Source of the DNA: Patiria pectinifera
Taxonomy: Eukaryota > Echinodermata > Asteroidea > Valvatida > Asterinidae
NCBI GenBank assembly: GCA_029964075.1
Contig: CM057150.1
Span: forward strand, 2,108,001 to 2,172,000
Reading direction: 5' to 3'
DNA: 64,000 nucleotides
Shown in pieces: positions 51,001-58,537 of this stretch. A model generated the notes under the pieces. That model ran no database searches. It saw only the letters and a program-made list of their open reading frames with translations, and had not been told where the DNA came from. Position numbers and translations under genes: made by a program. Position 1 is the stretch's first letter, and every line of letters begins with the position of its first letter.

Positions 51001-54000
51001 TACTGGTTCGACCACATCGGAGACATCTAGTTTCTCTACAACCGAAGAGAAATCCCCCGAACCTACCACAACGGATCAACCTCCAGATCTTTCAAATACC
51101 ACTAATTCAGCAACTACAACTGATGGTGTACTAGCTTCGTCAGATCCAGGGATTGATGATCCTGGAGGTACCGGTATTATACAGATGATCTTCGGACACA
51201 ATTCTCTATCGTGATTTGTCAACTCAATCGCTGTTATTTTCGTTCATGTTGATGCACGCCTTTCTTCTTAGCAGAGCACGATACCTCGCAATCTCATGTC
51301 AGTCTCAACTATTTGGTAGCTTTGATAAATTGTGTGTGCTGGTGTAACAAATTGGGGTGGTTTGTGGAGGGTCACCGAGAGGGGCTTAAGATAGGATTGA
51401 TTTTTATTCAAATTTTCCCCAATGTCTCTCCCAAGTTACCCAAATCTTGGTGACCCTCGCATTCCATTCATCGAATAAATGTTCTGGCTGTATTTGTGTA
51501 TACATGTGGTGAATTGTAAAAAAACTCTCTGAAGATCAGTGATCGAGTTGGTGGATGACTAATTGACATTGCTGCGCTTATTGTATTAATTCCATTAATG
51601 CACCTTTCAATACTTGCTTTATACGTCAGCGCCCTGCATGGTACATCTTCACCATTCAACATTCTTTCAATTTGTTAAACATTCGTCATGTATGTTTACC
51701 ATCGTAACATGTGCATTTTTTTTTAAATGTCACACTAAATATAACTAATCTTCAATTCTTTGTTTTTTTAGGGATGATGTCTAACATTGTATCTGAAATT
51801 AAAAAAAAAAATTGTTATGGATTTTTCTCATTGATTATTTTAATGTGTTGAGGCAGCGCATCTGGAATTGCTATTGCAGAAAGTGATTTCACATCCTGCG
51901 TACATGTAACCTCCCCTAGGACGGCCAGGAAGTGTGTTGGATCATGCTTCCTCTGTCATAAAGTCATCGAATGTACAAGTTCCTCTCAGCCGTGAAAGCG
52001 TTTAACATTGGACCGGTGCCCGATTTAATTGTTCTGCTGGCCACTAATTTTTTTCGCCTATAGATCGTCATTCTGTGCTTAATACTGCGCTACCACAGAA
52101 ATTCCAAGTTCAGAATCCTTCATTATCATGGCTTGAGTAACAGGGTCAAAAGTCCTCGGTGGGCCGTGAAACACTTTAATTGTTGCTTTTTTGTTCCTAT
52201 CAAAGTAAGTGAAGATAGCAAAACATAGCTTTGCAACACGGACCAGCCTGCCTAGTTATTAGCCATGTCCTTGCTTTGCACGTAGTAATTGCATTGTGAA
52301 AATGTATGAACAAGCACTGAAATTTGACCGGCGAAATGAAAGCTCTCATAATGCAGACTGAGAAATTAAAGTAGGGCCTTTTTCATCAATGCAATCAGTT
52401 AATTAAATCGCTGGCCATTAAAGGTTGCTTATTAACAATAGTTTGTGATTAATCGTGGGTACTGCTTAGTTTAACTTCCTTTGGTGATATCTAGTATTTG
52501 TGGTTCGAATACAAGCAAGTAGCATTATCTTGGTAGGCAATATTATTGCCTACCAAGATAATGCTACTTGCAGATTGCGATAATGTTGTTCCAGTGTACT
52601 AAATGCTTAAAATAATTTCTCTGTGTCCATTAGCTTTCATTAATAATATCTCTCATAACTTACCCCAATGTCATTTTTATTAACATTCACCATTGGCATA
52701 TTTCACCAATGAAACCATTTGCTAAATCATCCTTGCATGTATATTTCGATCATTGTTTTCCCTATGCAACCACGAAAAATCAAAACCTACTTTTTCTGCC
52801 AGCCTACATGTAGATCTGGGAATGCATAGTTTATCAAACCACAGTTCAACGAGTAAATACATTTACATCAGTTCAATCAGACTCTTACATAACTTTCACA
52901 ACCACATCTTCTCCCATTAGTACCTCTCCCATCTTGGAAATGTCATGTATCATAAAACTGCTGTCAATTTTACTGAATACCAAACGTTTTACGCATCTCG
53001 TTTCCTGGTAAAGAACAAGATGGCCTAATATTGAACGCGGCTTCTAGTTTTGATATGCATACCTGTTTTGTAAATAAACCGTAGTATCTTGTCATCAAAT
53101 CTGCCATGGTTCTCGGGACCCCAGTTTCGTGTCTTTAATGGTGAGTCCTTGTATGGAATTTTAGTTCCCATTATGGATAAACTCTTAAAACAATAATTTC
53201 GATTAAACATGGGAATTCTATCAAGAAGGACAAATGTGGCACCACCTCACCATTTAAATTTGTGTTTAAATATATCAAGCAAATAAATATTACATAAATT
53301 CCTAGCGTTCGCCATTTTAAAGTATTATTAGATTATATCTTTGTCATTTAGTGAGTGTAATCAGACACTTCTGTTTTGAATTTTCAAGGATATTTTGTTT
53401 AGGTTGAAGATAGGCTTAAAATTACATGTATGGTCTCCTTCCAAAGGATTTTATTCCATCATATTTTTTTTCAATTAGATATTTTTTCGATTTTTACGAT
53501 TTCATTGTTATATAAGATTACCTGGATATTAAAAGGGGGGGGTGCGGGAATAGCACTACCATTGAAAATTGTGTGTAGGCCTCAACCCATTATGGAAAAA
53601 AAGTGTTCAACAAATTGACATGTTAATGAACACTTTTGTATTATTGTGTGTTTACAGATTTCTTCCACGGAAACAAATAGAAAATTTGGTGAGTAAACAC
53701 CTGACATAAATACTTATAAATTAACAATATAATTGCAAGGGTTCGCAAAAACTTCTCCTCGTTATCTCATATCTGAAAACGACAGTCAAATCATTTGGAT
53801 ATTGCAATACTATCATTCTGATCTGATAATACATAAATATGGGCGTAATATAAATCTAAATTCATGGCAACGTAGCATTGAGTATACAATTATAATAGTG
53901 TCAATGTGCAAATGATTTGACATGCTAGGCATCGGTATTTTTTTAAAGTTATTTTGCATCTCTTGGCTTTTAATGTTTTTTTTTAGTAGAGCTTTCGCAT

Positions 54001-57000
54001 GGCCATCTGCCTCCCATCTGAATTATTTCACTACATGTACATCTACAATCAATGTTATACATGGGTATATAACTTGCATAACAGTTGACGAAGCACATTT
54101 AAGCGGTTTTGTTCATGAACACTAACATCATAATTATACAGGACACTTAACTTCACATGGAAAATAAACAACAATAAACAATAATTTTTGTTGGTGTCGT
54201 ATGCATATAGTTAAATTCCTCCAAATATTTGGTACGAGGATATCTTAACGTTAAAATATATGGTGATCTAACCTATTCTACAAAAATGAACATACACACG
54301 GAAAGTATTTTTCTATTTTTGTTATTTCGAAAGTGAAGTTTGAAAACAACAAATGGATTGTCATGCCTCATGCTTGCTGAAGCTAAATGGGCGAAATATT
54401 AAATTGTAGACATGCAGTGTAGATACAGGCTTCACATAAATACAATATTACATGTATTTCATTTTCTGTACGCCCATGCTTTCAAAATAATATAGAATAT
54501 GATTTTGCCTTTTAAATAATCATGTGATAATGTTTGAAACCTGAATGTGTGGATTTTCAAAAACAGTTCTATAAAAATGAAGCACGTTTATGATAATGTA
54601 CTTTGTACTTTGAGCAGGCGTGTCGGCGGAATGATATCGCATTAACTGATGGCATAAACAGGCTTTGCACCTGGCAACCAAGTCGGTAAACACATACACA
54701 AACATAAGTGCTATTGTGCGTATGATTTACAGCCCAGACTTTGATCAACAACACATCATTTTAAGGCGTAGCCCGCATGACGAAAGGTTAGGGTTCAACA
54801 ACATCGTTCCCTAGATTTTTATGGACTTTGTAAACGGCGCCCTCTGCAAGATACAGAAAATGTAATGATTTTCAGTTTATATGGACCTCGCTGTGATACG
54901 CGCAAAACAGAAGGTGTGTTGTTATCGGTTATAAGTTGCAACGATTGAGGAAAAGACCCCCCCAAAAAAGTGGGGAAAAAAGAAAACAAACAATATTCAT
55001 TTGAAATGAGATCGTCTGTTTTATATTGATTGTCTTGGCGCACTGTGGTCCTCGGAACGAAAGGAACACATGGAAATGAACAACAAAGTTACACCGGACA
55101 AATGCAGACATCCGTTTCTTAATGATAGCCCAAATGATATACGGTCATTGAAAAATATAAAACATTTCAAATAAACTTTATAGATCTACAAACCCCCCCC
55201 CCCCCAAAAAAAATGCACATGTATAACGCAATAATACACCCTTAATTTTGTTACTTTCGGATTCTTCATTTCATTGCGTCTCGAAAAAAAATCGAGTTAT
55301 AAATGATATGAACAACCTGGGTTAAATTTTCTTTTGTTTTCAATTTTCAATTCAATAGCAACATTTACTTTCATACTTTTCAGATGAAATCAAATTACGT
55401 TTACAAATACAAACAATAGATAACATGTTAACATAGAGTGCTTCATTTTCAGTGTTGTTTATTATCAGAAATAATTGTAACTTTTCATTTTGTTGCAAAC
55501 AGTTCAAATTAATTAAAATAAACAATTCTGATGTCTCGAATTTTGAAAAAAAAAATATAAGTCAGTGACAATACAACTAACTTCTTTTCGCCACGAAGTT
55601 CCTAAGGGTATGTCAGGTGTTTACTGCCATTTGTTTCCAAGTAAAAAACTGAAACCAGTTAAACGATATTTGTTGGTAAAATGTAATAGACTTTATACTT
55701 TGTAGTCGATTTCTCGCAAATCTAATTATCACATGTGCATTGCTCCTGTATAATTTATTCAGCATGGTGAATAAAGTTGCTGCTTGTTGTCAGCCGTCAA
55801 ACAATAATGGAACTGAAGTATTATTCATACAATGTGAATCATGTGGCAGCCACAAAATTAATTTAAAAAAAATACAAATATACTAACACTTGTCCTAAAT
55901 AACATTCCTTTGAACTCAAAAGCTGCGATTCGTATTTACTTTCATTCATCATTCCCATTTGAGATCGCCATTTGTGTTCTTCCATTTATCAAATCATATT
56001 AATGAAGCATATCATGAAATAGGCCCTACTATACTACGCAGCACTTATAACTTAACAATTTCAAGCTTCAACTGCTATTTTGATTTTACTAATTATGTAC
56101 AGTGGAAAGACACATTGTGCACTTTGTATTATACTTTGTCTTATAGAAATCTTTACATTTTTTTGGTTGGAACATTTGCAATGTTTCTTTTTCGCCAAGT
56201 GAAAATCAATGACATATGGGTCAAATTTTACTGTGTTTTGTTATGCAGTTGCGTTCATTGGTTTATGGAAAACTATTTCAGTATATCCATTTGATACAGT
56301 TTTCTGTCGTCTGCCATTTCAATGTATATGTCCATCTTCAGCTGTTTTCCTCTTTCATATCCAGTGCTTTTCATTATTTTACAAGACGCTTTCTGCTTAG
56401 TATTTAGTTTATTCCATTCAAGCTGCAGTCAAACATTTTCTTCCATAAATTTGCCACGCTCAACTCGGGCAGAACTGCTTGTATTTCTAAAACTTTGCTA
56501 TGCAACCTTTCTGTTAAAAAAAAAGAAGAAATTTGAATATTTGACAGTTACAATGAAAGAACGAAGTCATATGGTGTCAACCAATGTGGAACACGTAAAC
56601 ACATCTAGAATTTGGAACAAATTTAAAACGTAAACATGAATAAAACTACTGCCCATTGCGATCTACATTTCAAACCTTTCAGAATCTTCCTCAAGGTCCT
56701 GCATTTGAGGGGGCTTCTGTTTGAAATTGAAACGTTAGACCAACTCTCTGGAACATCAAAATGATTTGAACAGTTTTTTTAATCATGTTAATTATCAAAC
56801 ATTCAAACACTTCATATAAAAGATATTGTGACCGTCAAGTCTTTTAAAGTGCCTTTTCGATACCACTACCTTCCTATGCTGAATTCACAATTGATCTCGT
56901 TTTGTTTGTTCGTATATTCATGCTTGATCATATATTTATACGATCAAGTTAAATGAGTTCTCTGCACATTTCTAATTGAACTTAAAATACTCCTCACGAT

Positions 57001-58062
57001 ATAAAGAAACCTCAAAGCTGCACTTTCAAAGACTTCTCGTATCTGATGCTTATATGAATGGATACAGCAATCTGAAAAATGAATTAAATTTGAACTTGAT
57101 GTCATCTATTTTAAAGCCCCTGGTGGATTATCTGTTGGAGCCATTGCTGGCATCGTAATCGGTGCCGTTGCTGCTGTTGCTCTCGTGATTGGCATAGGAG
57201 TGTTCATCCACTCAAAACATCCTGGAGCAGGTGGGGTACAGATGTCTGATTCGCAATTTTAAAACTTGTGATTTTGAGATTATTTTTCTTCACTGTTCCC
57301 GTATGCAATATTCCTGAATGCAATGTTGCTCCCAAACCTCCTCAATCGTTTAAAAGTCTTTCATGTCGAAACCAAATGGGAAAACTCTTTAACTGTGGCC
57401 CCATTTTGAGGGATCTGATGTTCCGCTGTTATGTGGAATTTGAACTCGTATGAAATATTGTCTCTCTTACTTCATAATGGTCTTTATACCTCACACATAA
57501 CCTATCCCAGTCATGACTGTCCTTACTGTGCACAATGCAACCAATGGGTGCGAATTGTCAGACTACACCGGAAACAAAACATGGAAACAAAGTGTGTTTG
57601 TCAACGTAGATCCAAAACTATAAGAGGCCTTAAATCCCCTGAAGCCAAACTGCTAAAGCCAGGAAAGAAGCAGAGGTTTGAAATCGCCCCCCCACCCGCC
57701 CCCCACCAAAAAAAGGGCGGCTCGAACATAGTGTATACTTGATCAATATGTCCCACTAGGTTTGTTGACGAAACCTATTCTGGACCTCGGCCTTACATCT
57801 TAAAACCTTGTCCATTGTGTTCAAAGTCCTCAATCGTACAGGATAACCTTTACACAAAGTCTGCTATGATGAAACAAACTCGAACACCAAGCACTCGGGA
57901 CTGCAGTTGAGATGATAATCCAGAAACGCAGGAATTGCAAAGATAAAATAGTATCCTTTGTTTTTTTCCCCAGCTGTTAAGCCGGCTGTAGTTGATGGCA
58001 GTCACGATGAGCTCAGCAATGGAGATGCAGTCCGTGGAGTGAAGAAGAAGGAAGATGGCTAA
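14783..58062 (+). CDS. Ig-Ig-EGF-mucin-stalk type I membrane protein (8 coding exons)
   Basis: Spliced coding exons: 14799-14850, 15662-16024, 28770-29111, 29537-29647, 47557-47661, 50967-51167, 57117-57230, 57974-58062. Together they give 1377 nt, 458 residues plus TAA. Every join is phase 1, the usual rule for shuffled extracellular modules. Predicted layout: signal peptide (1 to about 21), Ig V-type domain (to about 138), second Ig domain (139-252), EGF domain (253-289), Ser/Thr/Pro-rich stalk (290-391), transmembrane helix (about 397-420), charged tail of about 35 residues. It should sit at the cell surface, with the two Ig domains as likely ligand-binding or adhesion modules. The architecture recalls adhesion or immune-type receptors, but I cannot assign an orthologue. 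The tail has no ITIM/ITAM or C-terminal PDZ motif that I can see. Weak points are the acceptors of exons 5 and 6 and the GTGGGG donor of exon 7. Extra exons in the long introns cannot be excluded. Confidence 0.8.
15051..15082. repeat. Perfect 32-bp palindrome
   Basis: TTCCAACGCTGGTCGG is followed directly by its exact reverse complement, with no spacer. It lies in intron 1 between the signal-peptide and Ig exons. The rest of intron 1 (14851-15661) shows nothing else recognisable. Confidence 0.95.
15662..16024 (+). CDS. Exon 2: Ig V-type domain
   Basis: 363 nt, phase 1 at both ends, between TTCTTCAG and GTAAGT. It encodes residues 18-138. Canonical Ig cysteines are at about 45 (LTCDF) and 116 (DDGTYECTV), with tryptophan about 61 (LEWRFG). 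The D-x-G-x-Y-x-C motif is typical of V-type folds. Two further cysteines (about 83 and 89, in FCTTPGRC) could form an extra loop disulfide. Several N-x-S/T sites are present. Confidence 0.88.
16300..18188. mobile_element. Probable DNA transposon with repeated CACTCGCATTTC motif
   Basis: Imperfect inverted repeats of about 36 bp (16300-16334 and 18152-18188, sharing TAGAAGTTGGTAACATAC) enclose six same-direction copies of CACTCGCATTTC or a one-base variant: 16834, 17020, 17035, 17591, 17609, 17770. A weaker copy lies at 17627. No transposase frame is visible, so it would be non-autonomous. No target duplication found; the ends are approximate. Confidence 0.6.
18835..19878. repeat. Tandem repeat element carrying AGGTCA half-site clusters
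   Basis: Begins with CCCCTCAGCCGAGAGGCTCA and a GTCCGT-rich stretch. Five units of about 145 bp follow, and it ends GGCTGAGGGGTTTCAACAGC. Units share TTTCCGGATGATAACTTGAG and end in AGGTCAAAGGTCAAGGTCA or a close variant (near 19191, 19336, 19479, 19624 and 19777). A second copy is at about 31188-31922. It is a dispersed repeat of unknown class with no coding capacity. Confidence 0.75.
20009..20180. repeat. Long hairpin with 49-bp perfect arms
   Basis: 20039-20087 and 20101-20149 are exact reverse complements around a 13-bp loop (GAGCCGGAGGCGA). Less perfect pairing extends outward to about 20009 and 20180. A GAGGCGAAGCCGAG core of similar type sits in the hairpin at 33643-33766, suggesting related foldback elements. 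Confidence 0.93.
20350..20400. repeat. Partial copy of a CGCGATGTCGCGCA repeat
   Basis: TACGCGATGTCGCGCAGAAC resembles the heads of the two longer copies at about 61110 and 61838. It is short and has no coding content. Confidence 0.5.
21272..23176. mobile_element. DNA transposon with 24-bp TIRs and GGGCGTTTTTACCCC repeats
   Basis: A 24-bp perfect inverted terminal repeat starts GGGTAAACTGGGG at 21274 and its complement ends at 23174. TA flanks both ends (21272-21273, 23175-23176), consistent with a TA target duplication. The internal motif GGGCGTTTTTACCC recurs in both orientations at 21283, 21461, 21483, 22740, 22774, 23134 and 23151, concentrated toward the ends. No transposase is visible; a Penelope-like fragment lies inside. 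A Tc1/mariner-type target would fit the TA, but the assignment is open. Confidence 0.82.
22017..22256 (+). pseudogene. Fragment resembling a Penelope-like retroelement C-terminal region
   Basis: A 79-codon frame includes [12 protein letters not shown], then [15 protein letters not shown], then [14 protein letters not shown]. This pattern (tyrosine-x-P, later K-x-L-x-x-L-L-V) resembles the linker after the reverse transcriptase in Penelope-like and related retroelements. No RT or GIY-YIG core is seen nearby. It is probably a dead fragment inside the element at 21272-23176. The family call is from memory of the motif and is tentative. Confidence 0.4.
23400..23521 (+). repeat. 3' end of a LINE/SINE-type element, split by an insertion
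   Basis: GTGAAGCGCCTTGAGCGTC and ATTTGGCGCTAT resemble the common 3' tails of invertebrate LINEs and SINEs. The tail is interrupted at 23522. After the inserted element it resumes at about 27675 with ACAAGAATTAG and an (ATT)n run at 27690-27708. Confidence 0.5.
23864..25777. mobile_element. Nested CACTG-ended element with AAGAAAA/TTTTCTT arrays
   Basis: Inverted termini CACTGCCAAAAATATATTTC (23864) and GAAATATTTTTGGCAGTG-like (to 25777, one substitution). Both end regions are packed with AAGAAAAnTTTTCTT-type palindromic words. CA flanks both ends, a possible 2-bp duplication. No coding capacity visible. The CACTG start recalls CACTA/EnSpm-type ends, but that is a guess. It splits the element at 23522-27674. 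Confidence 0.65.
26181..26848 (+). CDS. Three-exon coding remnant of a transposon-borne gene, family unknown
   Basis: Exons 26181-26291, 26429-26514 and 26657-26848 join in frame (phase 1, then phase 0) with clean GTAAAA, TTATTCAG, GTACAT and AATCTAG borders and end at TAA. An acidic stretch ([17 protein letters not shown]) precedes a compact domain, [21 protein letters not shown] then [16 protein letters not shown] and SSYIWPVPP. That domain resembles small C-terminal modules I have seen in uncharacterised transposon proteins of invertebrates. Upstream exons are missing, perhaps lost when the nested element inserted. No catalytic residues are identifiable. It could be a transposase tail or an accessory protein. 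Confidence 0.55.
27768..27990. repeat. GTACTCGTACTCG-rich repeat with a CTACAACACTG end
   Basis: Degenerate repeats of GTACTCGTACTCG and AAGTACTAGTAC, ending GACTTGACTACAACACTG near 27990. The last 11 bases match the terminus of the hAT-like element at 47960-50131, suggesting a related end. A similar GTACTCG block is at 21115-21250. No left terminus or target duplication was identified. Confidence 0.5.
28147..28574. mobile_element. MITE-like element with about 24-bp TIRs
   Basis: TGGCTCCACAAAAAAAGGGT at the left pairs with ACCCTTTTTTTTGTGGAGC at the right. The 99-codon open frame within has no recognisable domain. It lies just upstream of the second Ig exon. Confidence 0.6.
28770..29111 (+). 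CDS. Exon 3: second Ig domain
   Basis: 342 nt (114 codons), phase 1 at both ends, between CCACTACAG and GTACGT. It encodes residues 139-252. Ig cysteines are at about 173 (IFTCQV) and 232 ([13 protein letters not shown]), with tryptophan about 186 (FTWTLDG). This resembles the membrane-proximal C2/I-type domain of two-Ig adhesion receptors. It follows a 12.7-kb intron full of transposons. Confidence 0.87.
29537..29647 (+). CDS. Exon 4: EGF-like domain
   Basis: 111 nt, phase 1 at both ends, between TTTTCACAG and GTAAGT. Six cysteines spaced C-4-C-5-C-10-C-1-C-8-C (residues 255, 260, 266, 277, 279, 288), with NGGTC and CECPTGF in canonical places. It lacks the acidic start expected of a calcium-binding EGF. 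Only 425 bp of intron separates it from exon 3. Confidence 0.92.
30437..30883. mobile_element. Foldback element with arms of about 100 bp
   Basis: ACAAGAAACAAAGTAAAGAG at the left is mirrored by a close complement ending near 30883. Inner arms CCTCAAATTTCCATCAAAAA (about 30622) and its complement (about 30675) are also paired. No coding capacity. Confidence 0.65.
31188..31922. repeat. Second copy of the AGGTCA-bearing tandem repeat element
   Basis: About four units matching those at 18835-19878, with the same unit core and the same ending (GGCTGAGGGGTTTCAGCAGC). The left head is shortened or diverged. It lies in intron 4 of the Ig-EGF gene. Confidence 0.75.
33643..33766. repeat. Hairpin with GAGGCGAAGCCGAG centre
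   Basis: TGGAATGGGAGGAATATAAT at the left pairs with ATAATATTCCTCCCATTTCA at the right, and inner CTGGACTTTTT/AAAAGTCCAG pairs surround the palindromic core. Same general design as the hairpin at 20009-20180. Confidence 0.75.
35209..35577. mobile_element. Harbinger-like MITE, copy 1
   Basis: 369 bp with inverted ends GGCCAAAAAAAAAAGTCTCC and GGAGACTTTTTTTGTTTGGCC, extended by TGGTATG/CATACCAG. The 3-bp TTA at 35206-35208 and 35578-35580 fits the TWA target duplication of PIF/Harbinger elements. A second copy at 44623-45003 shares the whole body. Confidence 0.82.
36067..36267. mobile_element. Foldback element with arms of about 86 bp
   Basis: 36067-36153 and 36182-36267 are inverted copies with few mismatches, joined by about 28 bp. 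The arms contain GAATACTGACGTGATGTGTG and GTTTGTCCGAAGCC. No coding capacity. Confidence 0.8.
36499..37333. mobile_element. MITE with 24-bp perfect TIRs
   Basis: The inverted terminus, 24 bp beginning ATTTCGGCTTGGTCCATT, occurs at 36499-36522 with its exact complement at 37310-37333. Nearby subterminal GATCCGGTCT words are also inverted. The 835-bp body has no gene and is rich in TACATGTA. No clear target duplication seen. Confidence 0.8.
39233..39482. mobile_element. Small element built of CGCCTCATAAGTCCGA repeats
   Basis: About 250 bp with imperfect inverted ends (GGGGCCGTATCATAGGTC and GACTTATGAGCGGATCCC). The interior is repeated copies of ATGAGGCGTCGGACT, inverted between the halves. 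The flanks TACAGTGT (39225-39232) and TACAGTAT (39483-39490) look like an 8-bp target duplication with one mismatch. Confidence 0.7.
42690..43566. repeat. Dispersed direct repeats of GTGACAGACGGGACA
   Basis: Six copies of GTGACAGACGGGACA or a one-base variant, all in one direction, at 42690, 42872, 43062, 43353, 43397 and 43552. A degenerate copy lies near 43168. The spacing is irregular, so this is not a tandem array. It resembles the repeated motifs inside the elements at 16300-18188 and 23522-27674, but no terminal repeats were found here. Confidence 0.8.
44623..45003. mobile_element. Harbinger-like MITE, copy 2
   Basis: 381 bp, the same ends and body as 35209-35577, flanked by TAA at 44620-44622 and 45004-45006. 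Two independent insertions each show a 3-bp TWA duplication, which strengthens the family call. Confidence 0.82.
47557..47661 (+). CDS. Exon 5: Ser/Thr-rich stalk with short repeats
   Basis: 105 nt, phase 1 at both ends; acceptor TTTGGCAG, donor GTAAAT. It encodes residues 290-324, containing an internal repeat of the form TSTE-N/K-GV. The composition suggests a mucin-like, O-glycosylated stalk. The polypyrimidine tract is weak, but frame, phase and composition all fit. Confidence 0.72.
47960..50131. mobile_element. hAT-like transposon with GAGACC-repeat ends
   Basis: Ends CAGTGTTGTAG (47960) and CTACAACACTG (50121-50131) are perfect inverted repeats. An exact 8-bp duplication GTTATGAC lies at 47952-47959 and 50132-50139. 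CAGTG-type ends with an 8-bp duplication are typical of hAT elements. About 150 bp at each end is made of GAGACC/CGAGAC units. The 2.2-kb interior shows no transposase, so the copy is non-autonomous. It sits in intron 5 of the Ig-EGF gene. Glycine-Leu or Ser-Arg repeat frames over the ends are artefacts. Confidence 0.88.
50967..51167 (+). CDS. Exon 6: Ser/Thr/Pro-rich stalk
   Basis: Open in the required frame and ending at GAG|GTACCG (51167/51168) in phase 1. It encodes about 67 residues rich in Ser, Thr and Pro (for example [16 protein letters not shown]), a mucin-like stalk. I placed the start at 50967 because the CAG at 50964-50966 gives the phase needed to follow exon 5. An acceptor at 50940 would give phase 2. 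The exact start is therefore uncertain. Confidence 0.68.
51168..57116 (+). other. Intron 6 of the Ig-EGF gene
   Basis: AT-rich, with no further exon recognised between the second stalk exon and the transmembrane exon. A perfect palindrome lies at 52515-52571 and a C-run near 55195. The rest, including 52600-57100, shows nothing I can assign. Confidence 0.55.
52515..52571. repeat. Perfect 57-bp palindrome, 27-bp arms
   Basis: GCAAGTAGCATTATCTTGGT and on, 27 bp, is followed by a 3-base loop and its exact complement. A transcript would form a very stable hairpin. Confidence 0.95.
57117..57230 (+). CDS. Exon 7: transmembrane segment
   Basis: 114 nt, phase 1 at both ends; acceptor TATTTTAAAG, donor GTGGGG (non-optimal). 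It encodes residues 392-429. A hydrophobic helix of about 24 residues, rich in Gly, Ala, Val and Ile ([20 protein letters not shown] and on), is followed by HSKH, consistent with a stop-transfer boundary. The small-residue pattern could favour helix packing. Confidence 0.82.
57974..58062 (+). CDS. Exon 8: cytoplasmic tail and stop
   Basis: Follows TTTTTCCCCAG, an excellent acceptor. It encodes 29 residues, [18 protein letters not shown] then a basic KKKEDG end, and TAA at 58060-58062. No tyrosine signalling motif is present. A 3' untranslated region presumably continues to the AATAAA near 58532. Confidence 0.78.
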
Positions 58063-58531
58063 ATGAGACAAAAAGGTTTGCACGTTGGAAAGTCAATAAG
58101 TCATAAATTTTATAATTTGAACAAAGTACAAACATCTCTCTTTTCAATTTCGAAACCTCGACAGTACCGCTTCTTTTTCAGGAACAACCTCACAAATGAC
58201 GTACATGTTAACGCAAATTGTATGACTAAGACGGCCAAAGATATGGCTGAGATAGTCCAGTATGTACGTTGTATTTCTATAACACATTTCAAGGTATACT
58301 TTTTGTTTACATTTTTTAATTCTGGAATTCCAATTTTTGTCATGCAGTATTTTTTTCTGTTCCAGGATCGATGGCCGGCTTCCTCCAGTTCAAGACTCAT
58401 GATGTGGAAGGATTGCTCAAGCGTTAAAAGCTATCAACGTGTCTGTCAACACTTAAAACTACACTATGATTTAACCTATAATGTGAAAGGACTATACCTA
58501 CATATACAAAGTACTTTTCGGATATGTACTA

Positions 58532-58537
58532 AATAAA
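58532..58537 (+). terminator. Candidate polyadenylation signal
   Basis: AATAAA about 470 bp after the stop codon of the Ig-EGF gene, followed by a pyrimidine-rich stretch (CACTTTTCTTCG). A plausible 3' end, based on the motif and its position only. Confidence 0.45.

Noticed and set aside
58063-58536. 157-codon open frame after the stop codon
   Set aside because: It starts just after the gene's stop in another frame, has no domain and overlaps the presumed 3' untranslated region.
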